Assembly: GCA_030765045.1 (NCBI GenBank)
Contig: CM060963.1
Coordinates: forward strand, 121,898,735 to 121,962,734
Reading direction: 5' to 3'
Length of the DNA stretch: 64,000 nucleotides
Source of the DNA: Tenodera sinensis
Taxonomy: Eukaryota; Arthropoda; Insecta; Mantodea; Mantidae
This document shows, piece by piece, positions 21,715-33,019 of the stretch. Position 1 is the first letter of the stretch, and each line of letters starts with the position of its first letter. A program made the translations under genes and the position numbers. Below the pieces are notes generated by a model. It searched no databases, was not told where the DNA came from, and worked only from the letters and a program-made list of their open reading frames with translations.

Positions 21715-21905
21715 TGAAATTCTATGGACATGTAAGAAGAATGCCTAAAGATAGAATACCGAAAAATACCAAAAACTCGGAGGAGCGGACGATCATCAAT
21801 AACTTGGAAGGATAACCTCACACAGACAATGAAGAGATTGAATTTGGAAGATGAACACTGTAACAACAGAGAAGAATGGAGGGCTATCGGAACATATGTT
21901 ACACA
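21715..21905 (+). pseudogene. LINE 3'-terminal coding remnant (RTE-like)
   Basis: One frame gives RRMPKDRIPK. After a frameshift another reads RRSGRSSITWKDNLTQTMKR, LNLEDEHCNNREEWRAIG, then a stop. The GHVRRM-like, GRP..TWKDNL and ED..-R-EWR order is typical of the C-terminal end of RTE-like elements. It sits just before an A/T-rich stretch and SINE-D. Confidence 0.7.
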
Positions 21906-21935
21906 TTAAAAAACCGATTAAATAATGATGATAAT

Positions 21936-22148
21936 TTTTTTTTTTTTTAAATTAACGTCCTCCAACATTGTCATATCGGACGAATGAATGAAATGAAATG
22001 GGTGAAATGATGCTCAAATGAGCCCGAGGTCCATGGAGCTTTAAGTTACCCGACATTCGTCTTCTCAGGGTAGGGAAAACCTCGGAAAAAAACCTTACCC
22101 GGATAACTTACCCTAAGCGAGATTCGAACTCGCGACCTCTTGAACGTG
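21936..22148 (-). mobile_element. SINE-D, 5'-truncated, 12-bp TSD
   Basis: On the minus strand it starts within the anticodon-arm region (CACGTTCAAGAGGTCGCGAG), keeps box B (GAGTTCGAATCTC), then GGTTTTTTTCCGAGGTTTTC, GAAGACGAATGTCGGGTAAC, and ends GGAGGACGTTAATT plus an A-run. Exact 12-bp TSDs AATGATGATAAT lie at 21924-21935 and 22149-22160. The head with box A is missing, showing incomplete reverse transcription or later loss. Confidence 0.93.
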
Positions 22149-22470
<322 letters not shown>

Positions 22471-22734
22471 TCAACTCGATTCGGTTTCCTTCTTTCAGTA
22501 AAATGGGCTTGCTGTGGTAATTACTAACCGAAACCGCTTTTCTGCTGATATTTGGCTCTATTGACTTACAATGGGTTAAAAAAAGAAGTCTATGCTCCTT
22601 CAATAGAAAATATGAATAGGGAAGGTTCACAGCACTTATATAAAAGCAATGTAAAAGTTGGGGAAAACTACGCAAACACAAAAGCTATACTGGTTTCTTG
22701 TCATGTATGTGCTTTTTCTTTAAGAATAAACGAC
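22471..22734. other. unassigned
   Basis: Nothing recognised. Confidence 0.3.
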
Positions 22735-23300
22735 AAATGACAAAAATTAGTCCGGTTTTCTTCTCGTCGTTAACAGTCTACAGTCTTTCGTACTATGACC
22801 ATTCACAAATTTATCCTTCTCATAACCTTGCTCAGTCGTTTCACTGCCTTTCTTCACTTCCTCTGTCTCCCATACCCTAATTACGACGTTACGATCACTC
22901 CTGACGCTCGTAGAATCTTCTTACGACGTACCAACACGACACAAAAGTGTGAGACAAGCTGTCTCACACTCACTGACACACTGACCGACTCAGTCCATTA
23001 CTCAACTCTAAAGCTCTCTGATTTGCTCTTCTCAGGCCTCCTTTTATACTGGGGATGACGCCACATGACCTTTCTCGAGTTACACGCACGCAAGCGAGCG
23101 CATTGCAAATGATGCAGCTAGTGGTCTTGCAAAAGTTCTCGAAAGCTCTTTTGTTTCTGCCGCCTCGATTGTTGACAGTCACGTACACACAGCAGGCGCG
23201 AGGCAGCTTGACGAACGCTTTGCCCGCTGACCGGCACGGCATGTGCTGTGAAGTAGCTTGGCCCCTTTGTTGTGCTCCGAGCCCGCCGTCACGATATTAA
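22735..23300 (-). mobile_element. LTR (probably solo)
   Basis: Reverse complement of the LTR at 3650-4291, aligning from the GCACAACAAAGG block (near 23270) to TTTTTGTCATTTGTC (near 22735). It has an intact TATA box, and lacks the (TG)n tract. The sequence beyond TTGTC differs from the 3650 copy, consistent with a solo LTR boundary. No clear TSD was found. The open frames here are accidental. Confidence 0.75.
23040..23055 (-). promoter_or_regulatory. TATA box of the LTR
   Basis: On the minus strand CCCAGTATAAAAGGAGGC gives a near-consensus TATAAAAG. In the LTR at 3650 the equivalent site is TATGTAAG, so this copy keeps the better promoter. Confidence 0.6.
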
Positions 23301-24106
23301 TATTTCAACCTACCTAGGTCTTTGGAGGAAAGTAAATAATTCTATGCCAGTAGTTAATCCAAACTTCACAGTTAGAAATATGATATTTATCCATATATTC
23401 TTTTCAGTAATTAAAAGCTATAATAAACTTGAAAATAACTTTTGATTCTATAAATTATTATAAAGACAGCCTAGGGCAACTTGGAGCTTGAGAGCTTCTT
23501 TAGCTGGAACCTCAGGATTGTCCTTACTTAGTTCATTCCTTTCACTTTGGGCGCTACCTTTACTTCTCTTCCTCCGTTTTGGCACAGTTTCCCTTTACGT
23601 TTTTCAACGTTATTTATCTATAACGACTGCGTAAGCAATGCTATATTGTTACTGCAAGTAAATTGTAGAGTTATTCACACTAATGTGTGTCAACTCTGTC
23701 AGTGTCTTGGCACATGACTCGTTACTTGAACGTTGACATTTGGTGTTTGACATGAGCGCCATCTTCTCGCAGCATTAAACACTGTTTTCCGCTGCTCTGG
23801 TGCTTCAATAGCGTTATTCGTTATAGTGTTTACAGCAGTATTTCACCAAAAACTCAAGTTTTGCATTTTAGAGCTTGATCCATTATTTACTTACATGCCA
23901 CAATTTATGTTTCAAGAGTAACTTTTCTAGCTTCTTCATCTAGTTGCGTTTACTGCAAATATTACTAACGTGTTATTCACATTCCATGATAGAATAAGCT
24001 TTTTAGTTGTCTCTTTTACTTAGTAGCTAAGCATAATATTGTATTCTGCCCAAGAATTATATGTCAACATTTCATGGAACTCTTGAGGCACATTGAATCT
24101 AAAAGC

Positions 24107-24109
<3 letters not shown>
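23301..24109. other. unassigned
   Basis: No repeat or gene recognised. Confidence 0.35.

Positions 24110-24187
<78 letters not shown>
24110..24187. repeat. (TG)n microsatellite
   Basis: 39 uninterrupted TG units. Flanks do not match the ACTTTCTCTACT family, so this tract is independent. Confidence 0.97.
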
Positions 24188-24188
<1 letters not shown>

Positions 24189-25049
24189 GGATGAATACCA
24201 AACTGTTCAAATTTAGCATTTTCCAAAGGTACATCAAGCAAGAAGATTTTCAAGAAACTGTTCTGGAACCAGTTTTCTGTGAGACTTAGTTTTATGCATT
24301 TACCAAATGCTTCTATACAACATTCCTTTTAAACAGCCAAGTTAAGCAAAGCAAGTCACAAACATTTCCTGCTGTTTCAGCGCCGAAACACACCCATTAA
24401 AATTCCGAAACTGCTGCTTTTAATATCCATTCATCATGCTCCTTCTTTTGGTGCTATCTCCTTATTTTCGAAGAAACTGTGTTTCTACATAATTTCTCAA
24501 ACTTAATGAAGTTTCCTGTACTTCGACCAAGCAGACTGAGGTCTATAATATGTATATGCTGAAGAAGTCTCAAATTGCTTAAGAGACAGTACAAGGCAAG
24601 GGTCAAACAAAGTTGTTTGTCAGTGTTGCCAACTATGTACTACAAAACACTGTAAAACAATTTATTACATATTACAATCAATTAACAATTAAAGTAGTAC
24701 TCCATTTCAATCTGACAACAATGTTTTTAACAACCGTTCTTTTAATAATTAATGTATTTTTCCAGAAGAAAGGTTATTTGTTAATGATAAAAATAAAGTG
24801 AGACATTTGAGATTATAAACTGGTCTTCAGTTATAACAGCAAGAGAAAGTCGTAATTCTTGAGTTTCGTTTTCCTCTATTGGCAGTGCTGAGTAAGTCGA
24901 ACTACACTAATCGAAATGAATATATTTTAGGTTATTTTACAGAATTAAGGTTTTCTGTAATATCTTTGCAATATGGTGCTTAAGTTCACAATTTATTATG
25001 AAATATCATTCGACGTTCTGACCTTCCCTTCCTTTTCGCTCTGCTGGAG
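24188..25049. other. unassigned
   Basis: AT-rich, with no recognisable feature. Confidence 0.35.
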
Positions 25050-25054
25050 AATTT

Positions 25055-25357
25055 AGAGCAGAATATTTCTAAGTCCCATGTCGTGTTGTAGCGCGGTTTA
25101 CACAAGTCGATATCTCCAACATGCAGCTGAGTTTACTGATAGCCTCTGCTCTGTATGTTATTGTCTGTCCGATACACAAACAGACTGTGTATGCATACTC
25201 GCAAATGCAAATGCGGGTGGTGATTCAAGACAGCCTATTTGTGTATCCGACAGACGATAACATATGTAACCATCAGTAAACCTAGCTGTCTGTTGGAAAT
25301 ATCGACTTCTATAAACCGCGCTGGAACACGACCTGGGACATGGAAATATTCTGCTCT
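25055..25357. mobile_element. long inverted repeat / foldback element
   Basis: The left arm (25055-25188) and right arm (25230-25357) are reverse complements over about 130 bp at roughly 85 percent identity by eye. Both begin AGAGCAGAATATTTC when read inward and share GTCGTGTT, AGCGCGGTTTA, AAGTCGATAT, TCCAACA, GTTTACTGAT and GATACACAAA. The spacer is about 41 bp, with a duplicated GCAAAT word. No coding capacity and no obvious TSD. A transcript would form a long near-continuous hairpin. Confidence 0.92.
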
Positions 25358-26168
25358 TCTAATTCGCTCAATCATTTTTTTCTAAAGCTGTACCTATGTC
25401 CCCAAGGGAGAACCCCCGGAAGGAAGGATGAGGCGAGAGGATACACTGGGCACCAGATCCAGACTAGCTTCATGGATATTGACGTTTCGCTCGATTGGCA
25501 CTGTTTGATTGTCTTTGCCTTGTTAGTGTTCGCATTAGTCTAGTTTTCAGTCCTCTCGTGCGGTGTCGGTCGAGTCTGGTTTTGATTTGTTTGTTGAAGG
25601 TGTAACGCCACTGACCTGTTGGATTCGCAAACTCGAGTTTTGAAGAAGAAAGCTACATATGTCACTAAATTGCTCAGCCCCACTTCGGTTTGATTTTTGG
25701 TGCGTACTACGCCTCTTTGGTTGGGAGTTTCCATGTGGACATTTTAGCTCTACAGTACACACTTGGCAATTATGATGACTGCCATTTGATTTCTGTGAAC
25801 ATTTTTCGTGTTCCTTTGAACGCGCTCTCTCTCTCTTTTTGGGAGGAGAGTACAAGGTTTCATGCTAATAGCAAAGAACACTTGTTCTCATGAATTGTAT
25901 CATAAAGCTAGCCCACGTAAGACCAGCTGATTAATGTATAATATTTGCTATTTGCTACTTCATTGAAACAAATGAACAACTTTACACATTTATGGGTTGC
26001 CACATTTGACAAAGTAAAAAACACATATATAACATTAGTAGTCATTAGATAAAAATTTGAGTTTCGGTTTAACAATTTACAGACAGTATATGTTGGTAGT
26101 ATACCTATATAATATTATGGTTTCATGCAATTCAAGCTTTTAAATCCAGATCATAAAATAAAAACTAA
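25358..26168. other. unassigned
   Basis: GC-richer than average at 25390-25800, but frames of 67-102 codons on both strands show no recognisable motif. Confidence 0.35.
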
Positions 26169-26297
26169 CGTGTTTCGCTCGCATGACTTTCTCTACTCGT
26201 GTACTAGCTATTCTTACAAACTTTTATTCCTCTATTTTCTTCATGTTAGTCGAGATTAACATTTGCAGAAATTACCTTATTACTAATTTTGTTGCAG
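26169..26297 (-). mobile_element. ACTTTCTCTACT repeat fragment
   Basis: Terminus CGCTCGCATGACTTTCTCTA followed by CTATTCTTACAAACTTTTAT, AACATTTGCAGAAATTA, and broken at TTGTTGCAGG where SINE-H begins. Confidence 0.85.
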
Positions 26298-26452
26298 GAG
26301 AGGCCGCCGATATGACCATCGGTGCTGAAGGCGGGAGGGTGAGGAATAATCTTGCCTGGAAAGAAGTTCCCCCTTCCCAGCCGGGAATCGAACCCTGGAC
26401 TCCTTGCACAGTGAGCAGGTGCTCTAGCAACTGAGCTACGGGACCAGCCAAA
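26298..26452 (-). mobile_element. SINE-H (tRNA-like head)
   Basis: On the minus strand the head reads GTCCCGTAGCTCAGTTGCTA with D-arm GCTC/GAGC pairing, then CCAGGGTTCGATTCCCGG, a perfect box B. The acceptor stem does not pair, so it is a SINE rather than a tRNA gene. The body ends near GCCGCCGATATGACCATCGG on the plus strand, inside an ACTTTCTCTACT repeat. Confidence 0.75.
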
Positions 26453-26454
26453 AA

Positions 26455-26640
26455 TGTGTTGTTTCCAATTTTAAGGTCCAAATAAGTGAGATTTAAGAAT
26501 GCTTGCAGGGTCTGTTGGCTGTTGGAAGTTTTAATTCTTTCCAAAAGTTGGCTGGAATTGTGCCTCGGGCACCTACCATTAGATCAATAATATTGATGTC
26601 ATCTAGCTGGTATTTGTTTTTATAAAAGGGTATGGTAGAT
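26455..26640 (-). pseudogene. LINE open reading frame C-terminal fragment
   Basis: The minus-strand frame reads KNKYQLDDINIIDLMVGARG, TIPANFWKELKLP. A DI-VGARGTI block followed by LP is a recurrent C-terminal signature of some insect LINE proteins. The clade is not determined. Stops follow soon after. Confidence 0.45.
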
Positions 26641-27179
26641 GCATAGATTGTTTTTCGAGATGGGCTTCCATAGGTTGACTACGAGGTTCTTAAATCTTGT
26701 GGTTAGATCAATAATAAATTCATTTTGTCTGTCTTCTTGGTACGCTGGAGAATGCTGCATGTTGTACTTTGGAATAAATATACCCTGACATGTTCCAAAA
26801 CTCCTTAAACCATTGTGACTGCATTATCGTATCGTCTACTACCTCAGCAAGTGAGATAAACGTTTTGCGTTTACCTCCTTCCACTATACGCGGACTTTGC
26901 ACTCTTTAACCCCAGCCGCGCATTGTGTTGCACTGGCGGGTTGGTTACATGTACGTTGCGCTTGATTTACGAGAGCACTTTCAAATCTTATGCGATAAAC
27001 ATGTGCTCATTATTGACTTCTTTGGTACTGCTTACGTTTAAGAAGTCCATCAATATTTGGTGACAAAGTCGAAGTGCATAGCCTTAGAAGATACACCAAG
27101 TGATCGTCGCATAACCTATTGCGATACAGACTTTTAATATAGATAAATTGGAGAAACTCTGTTCGCAAATATATGTAGA
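26641..27179. other. unassigned
   Basis: May include further decayed LINE sequence upstream of the fragment at 26455, but no motif is readable. Confidence 0.35.
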
Positions 27180-27480
27180 GCTATACTCACTCTTATACAC
27201 ACTATTCTTGCAAATGCTTGTTTCTCTATCTAGTACATTTTAATCGACATAAGCATTTTAAGAAATTATCTTATTGCTAATTGTCTTGTAGGTGCATAGA
27301 CTTTAAGGGAAAGTGAAATCATTTAAGAGATGGCTGCCATCTGATGGTTTTGAAATTTCGTTCTCTTTGCAAGTCCAAAAGATAAAACAATTAATAACAT
27401 ATTCCTCTTTGAGAACAGTATAAGTGTTGGAAAATTCAAACAAACAATAAAGAATATCTCGGAAATGCTTCACTCAAAAG
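27180..27480 (-). mobile_element. ACTTTCTCTACT repeat, diverged partial copy
   Basis: ACTATTCTTGCAAATGCTT, TTATTGCTAATTGTCTTGTA, AATTTCGTTCTCTTTGCAA, TTGGAAAATTCAAACAAAC and GAATATCTCGGAAATG follow the order of copies 2 and 3. Confidence 0.75.
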
Positions 27481-28271
27481 AAAAAAAAAGAAGCAAGTAT
27501 TTGACAATTGTGCATTTTAACGAGATTCGCATTTATAGGTATTTAGTAAGCTTTTTCCTATCTCTTACTTTTTACTGTTTATATAAATATCATCCAGGTT
27601 CGTGTCTGTCCCTCCGACAGAAGGAGTGGAGCGGGAAATAACCGCTCATTATGTCGGTTCTCCAAAGAGACAAGACTGGGCAACGGGAAAATATTTTGAC
27701 AACAATGTATCCAAGTGTTAATATTTTTGTTTTTGTACTATGTCTTATTGCTGTTTAAACTTCAAATAGGGCTGCATATTTGCAGCAAAGCTCGGCGCTG
27801 CTCATGGTGACTGCGAAACGCTGCATGTCCTGCCATCTAGAGTACATCAGATGAACTGGGTTGCTCCGCGTGCTTTTCTCTACACCCACTTGAGGTCATG
27901 ACTCGAGCTACCGATCCAGCTTTTCTGCTGAGCGGTATGATGCACAATGAATTATTCATGGTGCTCGCTTCATTTAGATCGTTATGTCTCGTGGCTCATA
28001 GCTCAGGTTGGTCTTCGGATTACCTATTAAATCTTTCTCACAGTGTACCCTCTTCACATCCTAGATATTCCTTTGAGCCGCCACTATGTAGTGAATTAGT
28101 TGACTAGAAATCGATAGCAATCGTCTTTAACTCCTTATTAACCCTAGCTGATTAATTTCTACGAAGGAGAATGAGTATAACTATTCATGAGTTAACAGCT
28201 AGTTTCTTTTCGTGACATGCACAGAAAATGAAGGAATGCTTATATTTTATACTTAGTATTGTTAATAACCT
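27481..28271. other. unassigned
   Basis: No repeat or coding signature recognised. Confidence 0.35.
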
Positions 28272-28690
28272 CAAGCTACCGAGCGAGGTGGTAACGTGTT
28301 AGGTTCGGAATCGGCAGGTCGTGGATTCGATTCCCTTGGCCGAGCTTCCTGACCCACAGTTTTTTCGGGGCTTTCCGCAGGGCACCAGGAGAATGCTGGA
28401 AAGGATAATTACACCCCACAAATTTCTTGTCCCATCAATTCAGCTCCCTTCTTATTTCACTTCACCTTTCATCTGCTAGGTTGTTTCAGGTTCTAAGTGT
28501 CGGCGGGAATTTCAGCATGCAAGAGAGTTGCTTGCTCTCTATAAGCCCTTGTTCTGTGGATAGGGGGAGTTCTCCGAGTCCTGGGGCCCCCAGGGGACCT
28601 GTAACGCGGAGGGGGGATAGGAGCCGGTGTGCTAGCTGCCACCGGGGAGTTCAAATTTGAGTCGTTGAAGACCCTGCCGTCTATTGTCGT
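28272..28690 (+). mobile_element. SINE-B1, long copy
   Basis: Head CTACCGAGCGAGGTGGTAAC, box B GGATTCGATTCCC, body CTTCCTGACCCACAG, TTTTTTCGGGGCTTTCC, GAATGCTGGAAAGGATAATT. GC-rich sequence after 28490 (CCTGGGGCCCCCAGGGGACC) may be its 3' part or a separate repeat; that boundary is uncertain. Confidence 0.8.
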
Positions 28691-29224
28691 CCCTCTTCAG
28701 GTTCGACTTCATATTTTATTTATGAAATGGTCTAGATGAACAGAATAAACAATTGCCTTAAAACATAATAAATACATACTCACTATAGGGCTAGAATAGG
28801 TTATGTGAGTGTTCGTGTAATATTCTCACTAACTATTAATATTAACTTAGTTTCTACGAGCGATGAAACTGAATTTGCCTATGTTTCTTATTATGACAGA
28901 TTATGTTTTCCATCTGATATGTGATATATCCGCTAACGCACCATCAATCGATGAGCGGGTAATACAGTGAACGAAAGTACCGTTATAGTAGCTCAAAGAA
29001 CATTAAATATCGAGTATTTAATGATAACGGATACATAAGCTTCAGCTCGATAGGCACCAAGAACTTAAAATACATAGGTAAATATACTACCAATTCAAAA
29101 TAGGCACTATTAGTAATAATAAGCATTGAATTAAGCATAGTAATTTATTCATTTACCACCTAAAACATATTTTGTCATGAACAGTACAGAAATATCAAAT
29201 ATACACATGCCACATATCATTCGA
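28691..29224. other. unassigned
   Basis: AT-rich, nothing recognised. Confidence 0.35.
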
Positions 29225-29228
29225 CTCA

Positions 29229-29277
29229 CTCCCGGTTTCGATCCCTGGCAACCGCGCACTCTGACTTGGATTTTTCC

Positions 29278-29331
<54 letters not shown>

Positions 29332-29745
29332 GCCTTATCACTTAGACATATGCTGGGGTGCTTAGTTTCATTCCAGGGTACCTTTCCTTCTCTTCTTTAT
29401 ATCATTTCTCTTGTCATCTTCCTGGTCCGGTTTTCAGCGCGGTGCTGCGGGCAGCTAATGGGGCGGTTACTTGAGCTCTATGAACTATTCTCCTCCTGAC
29501 CCCGCTTGTGGTAGCTGCGTGCTGCTGCACGGGTCGCCAACATGGGCAGAGGTGAGGGGCCTCAGGTGGTGTACCCGGTGGCTCTCCCTCAGCTGTTACA
29601 GACTTCCAACACGTCTCTGTAGCATTGGATTTGCCGCCCTGTGTCGCAGTGGTGGTCTTCTTTCATCTCATCTCTCCCTCTTCTGCAATAGATCCGTGCC
29701 GAGTCGCAGTAGGCGAGGTGTCCCCCTCCGTACTAATCGCTCATA
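29229..29745 (+). mobile_element. SINE-B2, diverged, with internal poly-T
   Basis: It starts in box B (CGGTTTCGATCCC), then CACTCTGACTTGG, an expanded T-run, ATGCTGGGGTG, GACTTCCAACACGTCTCTGT, and ends GCGAGGTGTCCCCCTCCG exactly as the copy at 29928. The 5' head is lost. Confidence 0.8.
29280..29330. repeat. (T)51 homopolymer inside SINE-B2
   Basis: 51 consecutive T. It lies where other copies have a short T-containing word (GGGTTTTGTCGTGG), so it expanded within the element rather than at its tail. Confidence 0.95.
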
Positions 29746-29927
29746 TGTTTCTTAAATAAAAAGCTATTATAAGTCTGTGTATACCTATATATGTAATTTT
29801 TCTCTAGAACTTGTTCCACACAGGTACGCTAGTTTTTAATAGTACATATTGAGTCTGTTATGCATTACTGTTAAACAGGCTATTGTTACGTTAGCAATGA
29901 AATAAGTCTAGTCTTTTAGGTCTGTGT

Positions 29928-30450
29928 TACCGAGCGGGATGGTTCAGGCGGTAACGTCTGGGTTCGTGGGTTCGATCCCCCTGGCCACTCTGACCTGGGT
30001 TTTGTCGTGGTTCCTCCATGTCACTTAGGTGAATGCAGGGCTGCATTATTTCATACCACGGTTTCATTTCTATTTCCATAACATCTTGCTGGTGTGCTTC
30101 CAGACGAGTGCTGTTGGCGGTGCCGGACAGATGGCACGGAAGCATGCGTACGATAACTGCTGTTCTCTGCGCTGGGTGGCGCTTGGTTGACCGCTGTCCG
30201 CCGTCGGGGTGGACACCTGTGCAACATTGGACCCTCGGTGTGTGATGGCTCCTCGGCGGGGCTCGGCGGGGCCGAAATGAAGAGATCTCAGCACTTGTTA
30301 GGGACTTCCACGCTTCTCTGTGGCCTGTCTACCTGCGACCCTGTGGCACCCTGTGGTTCTTCCACTTCATCCCTGCATCATGAGAGATGGTAGCCACAAT
30401 AGATCTTACTTGGTCGCGCTGCGTGAGGTGTCCCCCTCCGTGGTTATCAT
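29928..30450 (+). mobile_element. SINE-B2, full-length reference copy
   Basis: Head ACCGAGCGGGATGGTTCAGG, box B GGGTTCGATCCCC. Body landmarks: CACTTAGGTGAATGC, GGCGGTGCCGGACAGATGGC, AACTGCTGTTCTC, CTCGGCGGGG, GAAGAGATCTCAGCACTTGT, TAGGGACTTCC, CTGCGACCCTGTGGC. It ends GTGAGGTGTCCCCCTCCG. At about 520 bp it is long for a SINE, so it may be a composite. It has no protein-coding signature; the several 70-90 codon frames are chance in GC-rich sequence. Confidence 0.88.
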
Positions 30451-30584
30451 ATACGCTATACGTCTATATTGTGTTTTTGCCCACGATAAAATAGAAAACA
30501 ATAGTCATCGCATTAATAAATTAAGTGAGGAATTAATACTTCATACTAAAATCATCGATTTCGCAGCTGTAAACCAATATTTTT

Positions 30585-30712
30585 ACTTTCTCTGCTACGT
30601 ATAGTAAGTAGGCGAAGTATTGTACTCCACCCTAAAATTCGATATCCAGATTTCACCGGAAATATGTGTTTTAAGGCCCCCTAAATCAAAAAAGAAAAGT
30701 ATTTTTAGAAAA

Positions 30713-30779
<67 letters not shown>

Positions 30780-31261
30780 TGTGCGCACGCGCCACTCTTT
30801 CATTGCAAAGTTTTTGGAAAGTTTTGATTTCCTTGAAAATGGCTCTAACGATTTTGATTAAAATGCCATGTTTTCTGGTTATAGCCTATGTGGTCCTGTT
30901 TACTCTTGATGACTTTTGTGTAACTGCTAAACCGTAAGATATAGACGAAATCTTACTATGAAAAAATGTAGATCTTGTTAAAACACTTAATTTATGTTCA
31001 AATTACTTTTTTTTTTTGGTGGTGTGAACCATTTCGGAGATATCCCTTGTTATTTGTGTGAGTTTTAAAACACTTTAGCAACCAGCTTTAAAAGGTTTGA
31101 CTATCGTTCAAAACCTACTGTATTCCCCTTGCATCTACAAGGAAACTAACAATAACATAATTTCTACAAATGTTTATCTCGATTAAGACAGACGAATAAG
31201 GGTTTATAAGACTAGTTTGTATAAGAGAAGAGAAAGTCATGTGAGTGCAACACAGCATATT
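30585..31261 (+). mobile_element. ACTTTCTCTACT repeat, full-length copy
   Basis: Starts ACTTTCTCTGCT, then GAAGTATTGTACTCCACCC, ACCGGAAATATGTGTTTTAA, a (GT)n tract (about 30715-30784), GGCTCTAACGATTTTGATTA, GTTTACTCTTGATGAC, GAACCATTTCGGAGATA, ACTGTATTCCCCTTGCA, and ends AGAAAGTCATGTGAGTGCAA. The CTCAAAAACG block after the GT tract is deleted. ATTTTT before and GTTTTT after fit the AAAAAT-type flanks of other copies. Confidence 0.9.
30715..30784. repeat. (GT)n microsatellite
   Basis: About 30 GT units inside the preceding element, ending in GCGCACGCGCC. Confidence 0.95.
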
Positions 31262-31784
31262 GTTTTTCTAAACACATTAGATGGACTATAAGCAAAGGAA
31301 CTATAACTTGATGTAACTGTTGATGTTATTATCGGTTACTGCGGGAGCTGTTGCGATGCAGAGTACTGGAAGAGCTAACATTTTCATTTATTCAAACCGC
31401 ATAATAAATACATTTATAGAGGGCAGTGCCCCTCTTGGCTGTATTACCATATCGGCTTCTATTTATGGGCACATGCTATTGTTCTCCATCCAGTAAAGAA
31501 ATACGACCGAGATGAAGTAAAGATAAAATTCTCTCTCCTCCCTTGTAACACAAACACATATTAGCAAGCATACGAGTACATAAATCAGAACATAACACAC
31601 AAAATCATATTAGCTGTAAATAATGAAATTTAATACTCAAGGAAAACACGTGGAATGGTTGCAATATGAGACTTAAGTCACAATTTATATTAACAAGAAA
31701 TATAAATATCATTGTTGCTGCCGTATGGATGTCATTCATTTGTGTTGTAACAACAGACAACAAAGTCCAGCTGTTTTTCTGTCA
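31262..31784. other. unassigned
   Basis: Nothing recognised. Confidence 0.3.
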
Positions 31785-32355
31785 GCTTATTTTTCTTCTA
31801 ACACTGGAGCACAAAAACTTAGTTTTTTTTATAATACTGTCCACAGTTCTTCGTGATCTTAGAACTCACAGCTGTTCTGCCCTCTTGCAACCTTGACATG
31901 CTCACTTTTCTGTCTTTTAGTTCTCTCTGTCTAACACAGCACTGGCTTCGACGATCACACTCACTAAAACTGCTTCTCAGAATAATAACTCCGACATGAC
32001 GTATCTCCCATACTGTCTCTGTCTACACATATGCACGACTGCATACACACACTCAGACATACACATCATTGATGCTAATAGCTGTCTCGTTCAACACACG
32101 AGAGTCCGTCACAAAACAGCTACAACGCTCCCTTTGTCTCAGAAAGCTATTTCTCTCGCACAGTCCCGCAAGATTTTATACGCAAGAACGAGTAGCACGG
32201 ATTTTTCTGGAAATTCACCTTTTGTTGATCCTTTCACAAGCAACCAGGCAGCCAGAAATCTCGCGAACTTTCTAGAAACCCTTTCTTCTCAGGTGCTCAT
32301 TTTTAGCTGTTTGCTCACCGCTTGGTGGTGTGAGGTAACTCGACCTTGAGCGTCT
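31785..32355 (-). mobile_element. LTR, diverged copy
   Basis: On the minus strand it shares AAGGTCGAGTTACCTCACAC, AGAAATTTCTGGCTGCC-like, a TATA box GCGTATAAAATCTTGCGGG (about 32166-32184), CAAGGTTGCAAGAGGGCAG and TGTGAGTTCTAAGATCACGA with the other LTRs in the same order. Boundaries are approximate. Two overlapping plus-strand frames (to 117 codons) are antisense to it. Confidence 0.6.
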
Positions 32356-32422
32356 TTTAATATGCGCCGCCCTGTATATAATTATTTTACTTTCCTGATC
32401 TCTTATCTACGGTTAATATCTA

Positions 32423-32940
32423 CAGTAAGTATTGTATTCTCCCAAAACATATCGAGGGTTAGCTTGAAATAAAAGTTGTGAGGCCTCACCGCTCCAAAGC
32501 ACTTTTAGAATAGGTTCGGTGTGTGCGCGCTTGTGAACGCGTAGCTCGAAGACTAAACGTGGGAAAAGTATTAAAATTGTACTTCAAAGTTCAGTATCTT
32601 TCAAGGAAGATAAAAATTACCGCAACAAAGAAACATGTTGGTATTTTAATTTTCTCAAAAGTAGGATTAACCATTTTGTTTAAAATACTGTATGTTTCAG
32701 ATATTTTCATTATTGCCACAATGCACAACTTGTACTCTCAGTGGACAGTCTGTGAAGCTTTCTTCATTCTGAATGAGTTTACTATAATTTTGTACAGTTC
32801 CTAAACCATAAGAGAGGGACAAAAGTTTAGTACATGAAAAATGCATATATAGCTGAAATAATGCACTATATACCTCAAATAAATTCTAACATTAGCAGTT
32901 TTCAAAACAGTGGTTGTTATATCTTGTGAAGTTTTCCCAG
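32423..32940 (+). mobile_element. ACTTTCTCTACT repeat, old diverged copy
   Basis: CAGTAAGTATTGTATTCTCCC, AAAACATATCGAG, CACTTTTAGAATAGGTTCGG, ATCTTTCAAGGAAGATAA, GATTAACCATTTTGTTTAAAA and CCTAAACCATAAGAG follow the family order at low identity. It abuts the next, inverted copy. Confidence 0.65.
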
Positions 32941-33019
32941 GTTAAACTGGCATATGGTGTCTACAAAGCATCGAACGCGATTTTTTTTTCATGCGTACAT
33001 TAATAATAATGATAAAATA

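Noticed and set aside
26385..26452. true tRNA gene on the minus strand
   Set aside because: Box A and box B words are good, but the acceptor arms do not pair and a SINE body follows. The same argument applies to the heads at 6130-6214, 44130 and 47684.
31996..32349. 117-codon plus-strand frame
   Set aside because: It runs antisense through an LTR copy and is not conserved in the homologous LTRs.
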